Assembly: GCA_038087015.1 (NCBI GenBank)
Contig: JASBNA010000063.1
Span: forward strand, 124,001-188,000
DNA: 64,000 bases
Origin: Cerrena zonata
Taxonomy: Eukaryota; Basidiomycota; Agaricomycetes; Polyporales; Cerrenaceae
Reading direction: 5' to 3'
Of the stretch, positions 21,256 through 30,898 are shown piece by piece (positions within the stretch are counted from its first letter, which is position 1; each line of letters opens with the position of its first letter). Under the pieces are notes generated by a model. The model ran no database searches, was not told the DNA's origin, and saw only the letters and a list, made by a program, of their open reading frames with translations. The position numbers were made by a program, and so were the translations under genes.

Positions 21256-22568
21256 CTAGACAAATCCAACGAAGCTGTTCAAAACGTTCAATAATCTGAT
21301 GAACCATTTGTTTTCGTCGGTGTTTAACACCATATTGATGATTAATTCTTTCTTTTGTCTGTTATTACTCAAAGGTTCTTTTACAAAAGTTCTCTCGACA
21401 ATGACATTTTTCTTGAAGCACCAAATGATGAAGAGAATGGCTATGAGGCTGACTGAGAAATTTTTCAAGAACTTGAAGGCATTCATACCTAAGAATTTTA
21501 GGATAGCCGTGATTCTTTTACGCAAACGAACTGAAGGGTCGATATCGGAGAACTCAGATCCATCCGATTCACTAGTAGAAGACCTTATTGAGTTAAATCT
21601 TGTAAAAGGGTTGGTATTATTTGTACCGGCCAACGTGTATTTGCCATTCGAGGAGTCTCTTTTATGAGACATCTTATCGGTTAAGAATTCTTTGGAGAGA
21701 CGGTTTATGATAAGATTGATTTCACCTTGCCAATTTTTCAAGTCATTTAAAGCGGATTCACTCAAGTCGATTGGGGGTTTATTGGCATCACTCGAACCAA
21801 GAGGAGGAGCCGGTAACAGATAACCAGTATCTGTTTGCTTGAACTGGTCCTCTCTTGGCCCCGCCTGAGAGGTTGCATTTGATTGTCTTTGTTGGTTGAT
21901 ATAATCATTTATTGAAAGCATGGTACTTCTTCTTGAATGAGAATATATTTTATGTAAATTATTTCTATATTGTTGATTAGGAACAACTGAAGCAGAATAG
22001 TTACTACCCATGGGTAAAGGAGTAGCCGTAGATAAACGATCAGATTGATCACCTGGATGCAGAAAAACAAGCGATTGGGGATAATTTATATTATAAAGAT
22101 CTTCATTTTCATGTTCAGCCTCTTCATCTGGAGAAAATTGAACATCTTTTATTTGGTCCCATAAATATTCTAATTCGCTCAATAACTCTCTTGCTTCCAA
22201 CGTTCCACTAGCGTAAACTTTCATTGTTTCAATAAGGTATGAAATATATCTTCTTTTAGCTTCAGTCTTAGATAATCCTTCTTCTCGTTTCCAAGCGTCC
22301 CATTTCTTTTTAGCACCTTCATCCTCTATGGAAAACCCTATTGGACGGGTCATAATACCTTCAACATTTCCTTCAGTGGCTTGTTTATATAATCCATATA
22401 GTCTTATCCGATTTTCAGCTGGCGGACGTGGTAACGATCCATAATTGGAACGGGAAGAAAGCGCTTTTATAGTAGTAATCGCCTTAACGAAAACCCGATC
22501 TATATTCCTGTTAGTAATCCATTAATAAAACAACTTCTCCAACTTCACATACCAATAGAGTCCGACAT
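21256..22568 (-). CDS. ATG37: Acyl-CoA-binding membrane protein, Atg37/ACBD5 type, spliced
   Basis: Exon 1 is 22553-22568 (MSDSI plus one base), the intron is 22500-22552 (53 nt) and exon 2 is 21256-22499, giving 419 residues. The intron has GTATGT, a TTACTAAC branch point and an ATATAG acceptor. It restores the start of the acyl-CoA-binding domain (about residues 6-90), including RIRLYGLYKQATEGNV and KKKWDAWKREEGLSKTEAKRRYI. A Ser/Gln-rich linker, a predicted coiled segment and one hydrophobic segment near the C-terminus (FSVSLIAILFIIWCF) follow. This is the layout of peroxisomal membrane proteins Atg37 and ACBD5, which bind acyl-CoA and act in pexophagy and organelle contact. Symbol assigned by architecture. 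Confidence 0.75.
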
Positions 22569-22648
22569 TTCTTAAGAATTAAATATACAAGTTCACTCCT
22601 CCCAACCTATGTGAAAAAGCTTGCTCTGGGCAACCGACAGTGTATCTA

Positions 22649-22683
<35 letters not shown>

Positions 22684-23449
22684 TGTTATATAGATAAATA
22701 TACCTGATTCGATCTGAGCTTTGTTGATATCAGTAATTACTTGTTGTTGTCCCAATGACTGTCAGTGGGGTGCGTCCGAGGTGCTAACAAAGGCCATTTG
22801 CACGTGACAGATAGTGTGGGTGTACGGGCCTGTGCAATTAGTACTACGAAGTATAACTACAAAACGATAACTTGAAGGGAAAAGTTGAAGAAATAGGAAT
22901 ATATTCTGCAAAAAGACCAAAAAAGGGATGACAGGATGAAAATGGCGAGCCATTAAACCTGGGAGATGTGAGCTAATGAAATGGACCGATCGTACCCATA
23001 TACGTAATGGGGTACAATGGTGAGTAGTCAGCTGAATTATTCTAGTTTGCACCAAAATAGGAACCAAATACTTCATTACCTATCAGTCTGATCCGATCAA
23101 TCAAGTCCTAGAACCTGAATAAAACGGGACGTGAAATAGCAATGATTTGGCACCAGAGTGTTGGCAAACATTTTTGTCTTGTTGCAGAATAAAAGAGAGA
23201 AGGAGAGAAAAAGCTAAAAATTTCAAGTTATCGTTAGTAAAGAGATATTACAGCATTTCCTTCCTATGATGGAAAAGCAGAATATGTTGCTTGATCAATT
23301 GAATTTGAAAAAAATTTTCTTTTTTTTTTTTGACTTTAAATAATAGGAGGAATTAAGAATGGAAATGGATTGAAATAAAGTTACGAAACGAAAATATCAA
23401 TTAACCCTATTAAAACACAAATTTATACATAAAGAAGAAATTAAGTTTC
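22569..23449. other. Intergenic between the acyl-CoA-binding gene and RPL12
   Basis: Promoter side of the acyl-CoA-binding gene and 3' side of RPL12. A (TA)n microsatellite lies at about 22652-22681 and a poly-T tract near 23321-23332. The open frame at 22762-23076 shows no family features and was not taken as a gene. Confidence 0.4.
22652..22681. repeat. (TA)n microsatellite
   Basis: Uninterrupted alternating T and A for about 24-28 bases within a TA-rich block, upstream of the acyl-CoA-binding gene. Confidence 0.8.
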
Positions 23450-23947
23450 TTAGTTTTCTGGAACATCAATTTCACCATCGTTGATGGCTTCAATAATGTC
23501 ATGAGGGTTTTTGAAGTTAACACGACAACCAACGGATTGAGCAGTACCTAAGATTTCTTTGGTAACGGAAGCTAAGTTTTTACCGAAAGATTTGTGTTGC
23601 ATTTGTCTGGCGATTTCAAAGATTTCTTCTAATGGAATGTTACCAGAGTGTTTAACATTTTTTTCCTTCTTTCTGTCTCTTGGTGCTTCTTTTAAGGCAG
23701 TAATGACTAAAGATGAGGCAGATGGGACAACAGAAGCAGTGGCTTGTCTGTTTTGGATTCTTAATTGAACGGTAACTTTAATACCTTTGAAATCTTTAGT
23801 AGCTTTGGCAATATCTTCACCAACTTTCTTTGGTGATAAACCTAAAGGACCAATCTTTGGGGCTAAAGCGGATGAAGCACCAATTTCACCACCGACAGCT
23901 CTTAAGTAAAGAAATTTAACTTCAGAAGGATCAAATTTTGGAGGCAT
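23450..23947 (-). CDS. RPL12: 60S ribosomal protein L12 (uL11)
   Basis: Large-subunit protein at the base of the P-stalk, beside the GTPase centre. It is 165 residues and collinear with eukaryotic uL11. The N-terminal segment has [29 protein letters not shown] sequence with the proline-rich hinge around residues 27-39, and the C-terminal rRNA-binding domain contains [16 protein letters not shown]. No intron. Codon choice is strongly biased, as expected of a highly expressed gene. The upstream region has a Cbf1 E-box and a Tbf1-type palindrome, the usual ribosomal-protein promoter of Candida-clade yeasts. Confidence 0.97.
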   Translation of the reverse strand: MPPKFDPSEVKFLYLRAVGGEIGASSALAPKIGPLGLSPKKVGEDIAKATKDFKGIKVTVQLRIQNRQATASVVPSASSLVITALKEAPRDRKKEKNVKHSGNIPLEEIFEIARQMQHKSFGKNLASVTKEILGTAQSVGCRVNFKNPHDIIEAINDGEIDVPEN

Positions 23948-24464
23948 CTTGTTAATATTACTATTCTATAAAGATTTAAGGAAAGGCTTCAAAAGAATAA
24001 AAAAGTATTATAAAGCTACTTTTTTTTTTCAGGCCGTGATGGTAGTTTTGGTGAAATTTTTTCGAATTTTTTTTCCTGCAATTTTCTCGCACTCTTTTTT
24101 TTTTTTTTTTTCTTTGGTTTTTTGGCTTTGTTTGTAGGTTTTTTACAGTTTGCAATGAAGGTAACTTGTAGTTTCTCACTATTAAAAAAATGCATCACGT
24201 GCGGACGGTCTTTGGGTCGGTTTGTTTAGGGTTCGAGCCCTAAGGGAATATTTGGAAATGACTGCAAAACCCATTGTCAATTACAATTCAGAAAAAGATA
24301 TTATCGCTAAATCCATTGAAGTCTATGAAAACTATACAGTGACTATCAGTTGTATATCTTTGCGAAAAGAAATAAAGTAATAACATAGAAGAATTGAATG
24401 CACAATAGTTTAATACAAAGAAAACAAAAGATGAAAAGGAAAACTATTATCAAATTGTTTTTCA
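23948..24464. other. RPL12 promoter and STE50 3' flank
   Basis: Holds poly-T tracts near 24020 and 24096-24111, typical of a highly expressed promoter, and the Cbf1/Tbf1-type sites listed separately. No gene. Confidence 0.5.
24196..24243. promoter_or_regulatory. Cbf1 E-box plus Tbf1-type palindrome, RPL12 promoter
   Basis: CACGTG at 24196-24201 and the inverted pair TTAGGG (24226-24231) / CCCTAA (24238-24243) lie about 250-300 bp upstream of RPL12. In Candida albicans, ribosomal-protein promoters are bound by Tbf1 (RCCCTAA core) and Cbf1 (CACGTG) rather than Rap1. The palindrome gives two facing Tbf1 cores. Confidence 0.65.
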
Positions 24465-24822
24465 CTATAGAGTTCCACCAGGGATATCATCACCGATTCT
24501 TGAGTTCTCGTAAGGGTCGCTACTATCATCTTCATCTGTTTCATTTTCGTTCATGTTTGCTAACATACGAAGCATGATGGCGGGATGTTTACCCAATTCC
24601 TGTAATTCTTTGAATATTATAACTGGTCTCTCATCTAATTTTAAGATTCTTTCTTTATCTCCATAGCAAATGACCAAAACGTACTTGGACCAATCGTGTT
24701 CGGGTATATGGTGTCTTTTCATCGCCTGTTGAAGAATCTTACGACATGAATCTTCAGAAGAAGCACGAAGCTGTTTCAATGGTTCAGTAGATGGTGGGGC
24801 TTGGGTTTGTGCTTGTGATTGT

Positions 24823-24854
<32 letters not shown>

Positions 24855-24878
24855 TTGTTGTTGCTGTTCTTGCTGTTC

Positions 24879-24964
<86 letters not shown>

Positions 24965-26162
24965 GATAGGTTTGTTGTAAGTATGGTTGAGATGAATGAC
25001 TTTGAAGTTTACGATTACCGGAACTATTTTCATTTGGAGAAGTTAACGTCCCTGCTGTTGAAACTGTATGCGTAGAAGACAGCGAGCCACGCAGTCTCAA
25101 CATTGGTTTCGGAGCACCACCATCATCATTTGAGTTTCCAGTTAAAGAGTTGACATCTTCGTCACTTAAAATATTATGATTATTACTAGAGATGGTTGCA
25201 GCAGCATTAGCAGATTTACTTTCCACCAATTTTGGCCGGCCATTAACTGATCTTGCCAAGTTATTAGCATTATTACCCACTTTGTGAATAATTAGTTCGG
25301 GCCTGGAACTACCAGAAGACATATCCGGCTTAGTTATTGACTGCAGAATTATTTTACCAGTCCCCATGGACAATAAAGATCCCAGAGAGAATCGGTTAGA
25401 ATAGGTAGGACTTGGTAAACTTGAGTTTCTAGCTTGACTACTGGTACTTACACTATTGCTTCTGGAGATATCATGTCTTGATGGAGGAGGACCAGGATGA
25501 TGATGATTTGTGGAAGGGAAATGATCAGTGACAGGATCGAGTGAATGATTAGAATGATTACTCAGAATAGAATAAGTTGGGGAGTCCATATTTATAGCTG
25601 CTGCAGGACCAGGGTCTAGGGTAGGTGTTGGCAAGGGTTTCGAATCCTTAAGTAATCTAATAACTGGAATTAAATCAGTTTTCAACTTAGTAAAATTATC
25701 ATTTAATTTTCTCATATCAATTTGTTGATTTTGTGGTGATAATGGAGAAGAAGCATCAATTTCATGTTGCTGTTGGATTTGATGGCCTAGTTTTTTGAAC
25801 ATATCTTTCATTAGCACCGTTGATAAGGTTAATGATTCCATGGAAACATAATTATTATTGATATTTATATTGTTTAATTTATATTCTGAATCATGTAAAG
25901 ACGACGGAGGATTTTGATTATAATGGGTGGTGATTAAATCAGTAACTGCCCTTTTAATCGACAACCTAGATGATAGCCTACCAATTCCTAATTCTTTTAA
26001 ATGGTCAGTGGTAATAAAAGGTAGAAGGGAACCTTCAATATTATTTTCAAGAAACGTTGAACTTATTGATTTTTCATCTTCAGGTAGTAAAGTGGATACA
26101 TAATTTGCAACCTGTGCTGGATCCCATTGTAGAAATGATTCTTTGGGTATTGCTGAAGTCAT
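24465..26162 (-). CDS. STE50: MAPK-pathway adaptor Ste50
   Basis: Adaptor that links the MAPKKK Ste11 to membrane-bound Cdc42 and Opy2 in mating, filamentation and osmotic signalling. The N-terminal SAM domain (about residues 8-75, with [18 protein letters not shown] and [20 protein letters not shown]) binds Ste11. The C-terminal Ras-association-like domain (about 460-545, [33 protein letters not shown] region) binds Cdc42. The middle is Ser/Asn rich and holds a long Gln tract with a few Glu interruptions, just before the RA domain. Length is 565 residues, longer than the 346-residue baker's yeast protein mainly because of this linker. Confidence 0.9.
24822..24965 (-). repeat. CAA/CAG trinucleotide repeat encoding the Ste50 poly-Gln tract
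   Basis: On the plus strand this is a TTG/TTGCTG-type repeat of about 48 codons, read as Gln on the minus strand and broken by two Glu codons. Most units are CAA, with a few CAG at the 3' end. Probably length-variable between strains. Confidence 0.85.
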
Positions 26163-26757
26163 TACTCTTTAAATGGCTTAAATAAAAACTAGATTATTGA
26201 GATTCAAATAAGGGTAAAAAATGTAACTTTGTTGAATATTCCTCCCTAAATGAATTAAATTGCTTACGTATATGGGCCCGGATTCATATATATATATACA
26301 TAAAACCTGGGTTCTTTCCTTGTACGTGGATTTGTTTCAATACGAGTTAACAACTGTTTAGTGAATGCTTGTTCTCTGAAATTTTCTAAAACACTGGGTC
26401 TAATAATAGCACTATCTTAAACAACATACAATCTTGAGACGCTTGATTCCAAGTTTCATCCGCAAATTCTTGCAATGATGTTGATGTTTTGACTGAACGT
26501 TTTCCGTTTCCGTATTTGTTTTCGTTTCTTCTATTGTGTACCTTGTTTTACTGAGGATTTTTGGTTGTTCTCTTTCATGTTTCGTGTATATGCAGGATTT
26601 TGATTTTTTGGCTTCCAGTCACGTGAGTTGTTTTGATCTGATAAGTTTTTGCAGTTTTTCATTTTTTGCAGTTTTTGCGGTTTTGCATTTGTCAAAATTA
26701 AATCTCTTTATCGAAAGGAATGCCATTTGAATAAGCAGTTTATTCTCTGGGTTTAAG
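26163..26757. other. Divergent promoter between STE50 and the DUF1749 gene
   Basis: AT-rich with TA runs near 26286-26300 and T-rich stretches before the plus-strand gene. It has a CACGTG-like TCACGTGAG at about 26620. No gene. Confidence 0.4.
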
Positions 26758-27666
26758 ATGACTGGGCCCTATAAAGGTACTCTTCATGATTATGCACCAA
26801 GACTAACTGCTTTTGAATTTGATGACGGAGCTCAATTGGCTGAAAATGTTCTCGTATTCATTGGGGGATTAACTGATGGTCTTCTTACTGTTCCATACGT
26901 GCCCAATTTGGCTGCTAGTTTGAGCAAAGAAACCAATTCCAAATGGGTAGTTGTTCAGGCATTAATAACTTCGTCATACGATGGATGGGGAACTGGATCG
27001 CTTGCTCGTGATGTTGAAGAATTGAGCTTATTAGTGAAGTATTTAAGATCCAATAAGGGTGGTCAACGGAAAAAAATTGTCTTGATGGGCCATCTGACTG
27101 GTTGTCAGGATACTATAACTTATTTGAGTAAGCTTTTGGTTAGCAATGACGATCAATCCATTCAATTGGATGGAGCTATTCTTCAGGCTCCGGTTTCTGA
27201 CTCCGAAGCTTTCGGTAGCGAAGTTGAGCCAGAAAAATTGAACCAGTTATTGGCTGAGTTGAAAGACTTGTTAGATAAGGGCCAAGGTGATACTCTTTTA
27301 CCTGACGAGTGGCGTAAGCTTATGTTGAACACTCCAATCAATGCTTATAGATTTCACTCATTGGTATCAAAAAGAGGAGACGACGACTACTTTTCATCTT
27401 ACTTGGATAAATCTGACTTTGAAAAAAGTTTTGGTGTAGTTAAGACTCCTATTTTAGTATTATATGGTGAAAAGGATGAATCTGTTCCAAGTTTTGTTGA
27501 TCGTGAAAAATTAGTTGATTCTTGGAGACAAAGCACCGATCCGAAATACTGGAGTCCCTTGAGTAAAGTTTTGAAAGGTGCTACTCATAACTGTGGTCCT
27601 GGTTCAGATAAAGGTGCTGAGGAAGACTTAATTCAAACAGTCTTGAAGTTTATAAGCAATATTTGA
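26758..27666 (+). CDS. DUF1749 alpha/beta hydrolase (SidJ-like esterase family)
   Basis: Fungal DUF1749 hydrolase, the family that includes the siderophore esterase SidJ. Its substrate here is unknown. The fold markers are LVFIGGLTDGLLTVPY near the N-terminus (oxyanion side), the nucleophile elbow MGH-x-TGCQD (residues 111-118), an acidic residue in YGEKDES and the His of GATHNCG near the C-terminus. The nucleophile codon (27094-27096, residue 113) is CTG. In the CUG-Ser clade it gives the required serine, GHSTG; in the standard code the enzyme would carry Leu and be dead. Length is 302 residues, normal. No signal peptide, so probably cytosolic. Confidence 0.88.
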   Translation: MTGPYKGTLHDYAPRLTAFEFDDGAQLAENVLVFIGGLTDGLLTVPYVPNLAASLSKETNSKWVVVQALITSSYDGWGTGSLARDVEELSLLVKYLRSNKGGQRKKIVLMGHLTGCQDTITYLSKLLVSNDDQSIQLDGAILQAPVSDSEAFGSEVEPEKLNQLLAELKDLLDKGQGDTLLPDEWRKLMLNTPINAYRFHSLVSKRGDDDYFSSYLDKSDFEKSFGVVKTPILVLYGEKDESVPSFVDREKLVDSWRQSTDPKYWSPLSKVLKGATHNCGPGSDKGAEEDLIQTVLKFISNI

Positions 27667-27729
27667 TCGCTATAATTTCTCTCTTAGACTATACTTGTTA
27701 TATAAATATATATATATATATATACTTAC

Positions 27730-30282
27730 TTAATAATGATTATTGATTTCATAATTATTTACAAGATTTATAAGTTCATCATAGAACCGTTTGAGGCTGA
27801 TTTCTTCAGTCATTAATGCATAATTAAGTCCTGGGCTACTACTAGATAGAGTTAGTTGTCTAAACCAAGATCCTATCGACTTCTTGCTAGGCTCTTTTGG
27901 TGGACCAGTCTCTTGGTCTTCTGGGATCAATCGTGCCATTAAGAACCTAGCTTGCGAATGCCCTTTTTGCGTTAATATCATCTTAGGCTCTATTAGTCTA
28001 TCTGAAGCTAGTTTCCAGCAGAATTCAAGCACATGTATCAATTCACCAGGAGAATCTCCAAATATTAGTTCATCGTTATTCGAAGGATGTAATTTTAATT
28101 TACCATTATAATAAATTATCACATGAAACCCAGAATCCATTATCAAAAAATGACCTTCTTCAAGGTTTTTCAATGTAACATAGTCTAAAGTAGTTTTTTC
28201 GTAATTCTTATGTATTTGAGGTTCGATCATTTTGCATGATAGAGACGTATTAGCTGACATAAATGATTTATGGTAAACAGCCGTCTCATCGGGAGAACTG
28301 TTGAATATATTGATTAATTGAGGATTCCTTCTTAAATTGTACATCAAAGATGGTAACTTCTTGAAATTTTCATTAATTTTATAACATGACATTAAGCTGT
28401 CATAAGGATTTGAAGATTGCGTAATTTTGTCAATTGAAATGCCTCCAAAATAATGCAATAATCTAACCAATGTTAAATCTGCTTTTTTCACCACAGTTTC
28501 AAAATCACCGAATCCTAATGTTGTATCAATTTTATTTATCATTAATCGTGCCAAAAGCACTGCCCATGCTTGATAATCGAAACTATTTAATAAATCACGT
28601 TCTTTCATTATTAAAGTTTTGGAATTAATCAATTTCATTCCACTATCTTGATTTTTTAGCAAAATTGATAAAGTAGTCGGCCTCCTTATTGTGGTTACTC
28701 TCAATCTAAACGAATTTTCAAATTTATAATACATTTGGTATTGAACATATATTTCTTTTATTCCATCACCACTTAATTTTGAAGAAGACGAGACAGTATC
28801 AACTTCAAAAAAAATTGCAATTGTATCTTCTTCAATACTATTGAACCACCACAGATTGGTGAACTTAACTTTTTTCACGTTACTGTCAAAGGAATCCAAA
28901 GCGTCAGAGATTTTCTCCGAATGCATATGATTCAATTTCGGATTTACTTGATAGGTCGAAGGCAATGGGGAACCATTTCCTGATAAAATTCTCAAAATTT
29001 TGGCCCCCGTAGAAGTTGATATACTGAATTTTGCATCCAATTTGGTTGCAAGAAACTGCTGAGTACTTTTTTGAAAATTTCTCTGGAAATGTGGTGAAGC
29101 AAAACTATCAGATAGTATAATATTACCACATGATATCTTGCATAGGGGGCTCATTTCATAAACACCAACTTGATCTAATGAGCCGGTATAAATATCAACA
29201 ACGAATCTTGGTTTATCGGAAGGTATATTAAGAGTTTTTGACGAATGAACAATGTCCAATGCATTCAGTAACGTATGGCCAATGGCTAGCTGACCCAACA
29301 AACTGTAAAATTTGAAGGAGGAAATGAAATAAGGAGATTTTAAATTCAAAACATCATGATGAGAACGAACCGTTTCACCAGTCTGAGAGCCAACAATTGC
29401 TCCTGGTTGGAGGGTGACAGGTCCACTTGTCAAAAGAGAAACTTTACCAACGAAATGTTTGAAGCTTGATTGGTTTAGAATAATAGAGCAGATCAAAAGA
29501 GCCATACCCGTGGCTCTTACAGGCTTATAAGTATTCGTTAATTCTGTTTTCAACTTGTCCAATTTTATCTTGTGTGCATCATTCAAGTATCCATTAATTA
29601 CCAAATCACTTCTTGACCAATCTGATGCCAATTGTGTAAGATTGAGTTTCTTTGATATTAGCCTGGGTGTGTCCTTCAAGTCGAAGTTTTTTGCTTTACT
29701 GAAAAGTTCTTCTTGAGTGAACGTCACTGAGTCTCCATTTAAGTTATGAACTTCTACTGTATCTGAAAATGATATTAACATGACAAGACTGCCCGCAGGT
29801 AAACTATTGATATTCTTCTTTACATTATCTATCAAAAAGCTTTTGTGATCAACCTCATCCCGATGTTGGTATTTATCAATTATGTAGATAAAACATTTAG
29901 GAACCGAAACAATTGGGTTGCTTATATCTTCAGGTAATATGTAATCTATGGTGGAAGAGGAAGGATTCACCGAAATATCATTGGTAATGTTATCAAACTC
30001 ATACCCTTCAGGAAAATAGCTCCTTTTGCAACAAAATGGACACCACCACATTTGGTTAATCCTGTCAATCTTTATATACGGATTAATATAATTCAAGCAT
30101 GATGAGCAAGATATTGCATGGCTCTTCAGGGTAGGAATTGTTTCCGATTCATTGAACGGTTTATAGAGACAGCCTACCAGGGTCAGAAGCTGCGATTGCT
30201 CGAGTCTGGTCGACGGAAATACATTCCAATTGAACCTAACACCCTGCAAGTGCTCTTCCTGTTGGTATTCTTTACGGAGCAT
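27730..30282 (-). CDS. NEL1: Sec23-related protein, Nel1-like Sar1 GAP
   Basis: Divergent member of the Sec23 family. The N-terminus has GVRFNWNVFPSTR (residues 14-26). The Sec23 zinc finger has C59, C62, C81 and C84 around WWCPFC. The trunk, beta-sandwich, helical and gelsolin-like regions follow, ending with LTEEISLKRFYDELI. Sec23 proper is more conserved and about 760 residues; this one is 850 and divergent, so it fits the paralogue Nel1, a Sar1 GTPase-activating protein that is not built into COPII coats in S. cerevisiae. It could be a lineage-specific Sec23 copy. Confidence 0.7.
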   Translation of the reverse strand: MLRKEYQQEEHLQGVRFNWNVFPSTRLEQSQLLTLVGCLYKPFNESETIPTLKSHAISCSSCLNYINPYIKIDRINQMWWCPFCCKRSYFPEGYEFDNITNDISVNPSSSTIDYILPEDISNPIVSVPKCFIYIIDKYQHRDEVDHKSFLIDNVKKNINSLPAGSLVMLISFSDTVEVHNLNGDSVTFTQEELFSKAKNFDLKDTPRLISKKLNLTQLASDWSRSDLVINGYLNDAHKIKLDKLKTELTNTYKPVRATGMALLICSIILNQSSFKHFVGKVSLLTSGPVTLQPGAIVGSQTGETVRSHHDVLNLKSPYFISSFKFYSLLGQLAIGHTLLNALDIVHSSKTLNIPSDKPRFVVDIYTGSLDQVGVYEMSPLCKISCGNIILSDSFASPHFQRNFQKSTQQFLATKLDAKFSISTSTGAKILRILSGNGSPLPSTYQVNPKLNHMHSEKISDALDSFDSNVKKVKFTNLWWFNSIEEDTIAIFFEVDTVSSSSKLSGDGIKEIYVQYQMYYKFENSFRLRVTTIRRPTTLSILLKNQDSGMKLINSKTLIMKERDLLNSFDYQAWAVLLARLMINKIDTTLGFGDFETVVKKADLTLVRLLHYFGGISIDKITQSSNPYDSLMSCYKINENFKKLPSLMYNLRRNPQLINIFNSSPDETAVYHKSFMSANTSLSCKMIEPQIHKNYEKTTLDYVTLKNLEEGHFLIMDSGFHVIIYYNGKLKLHPSNNDELIFGDSPGELIHVLEFCWKLASDRLIEPKMILTQKGHSQARFLMARLIPEDQETGPPKEPSKKSIGSWFRQLTLSSSSPGLNYALMTEEISLKRFYDELINLVNNYEINNHY

Positions 30283-30898
30283 GCCAAAGTTTATCGGTAT
30301 ATTGAAATTTTTCAGTACAGCGATGTCTGCTTGTTTTTTTCTATTGGCTTTTTTGGTGATAATTTTTCGGTGAGATAAGCTTATCGGTGGAAGATTAGCG
30401 AGCTACGCTAGTCTACAAACAGGGTATTCTCACGAACTAGATAGCATGAAGAGGCTTCTTTGGATGGAGAGGCCTTTAAAGTACCTCGTTGGTGAAAATG
30501 ATAGATTCAGTGAGCAGTGGAAGTGTCTTGTTTGAGACCCCTTGCTCGTCTGGTTAACAAGGTTCTTCAAATGTGTATTGAAAAGCATATATAAAGATCT
30601 AATAGTAATCCTTTTCGCCTTATTACGATAAAGGAATGAGATCTTCAAATCGTACCACTAGTGTTTGGAACTTTTCTACCTTTTTGAGAGAACTGCAAAA
30701 TTCACAAAAGTGTGGCTGCAAATCACTAAATCCTATGGCCACCACACTTTATTCTCGTAAAGAAGTATGTCCCCCGGCTTGGGGTTTATACCCCTGCGGA
30801 AAGGTTCCGAGAGGGTTGATTTTATACTGAAAAGTATATAAAGAGGAAGATTTTATCAAGTCAAGGCCAAGGCATTATCGAAACATCATTAAGTAAAG
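30283..30898. other. Intergenic NEL1-JLP1
   Basis: Shared upstream region of two divergent genes. It has a TGTGGC core (30711-30716), the Met31/Met32-type sulfur-regulon motif, about 190 bp before the dioxygenase. A GC-richer patch lies at 30765-30815. Short open frames here look random. Confidence 0.4.
30711..30716 (+). promoter_or_regulatory. Possible Met31/32-type core upstream of JLP1
   Basis: TGTGGC within AAGTGTGGCTGC matches the core of the sulfur-regulon element AAACTGTGGC. A sulfonate dioxygenase is a typical target of sulfur limitation. A single short match, so weak. Confidence 0.3.

Noticed and set aside
22762..23076. 104-codon minus-strand ORF left of RPL12
   Set aside because: His/Phe-rich without recognisable motifs; likely chance.
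24221..24245. T-arm-like TTCGAGC between complementary arms upstream of RPL12
   Set aside because: No anticodon arm or acceptor stem upstream. The symmetry is better explained by facing Tbf1-type cores.
24791..25075. Plus-strand open frame with a poly-Val run
   Set aside because: Antisense reading of the Ste50 Gln repeat.
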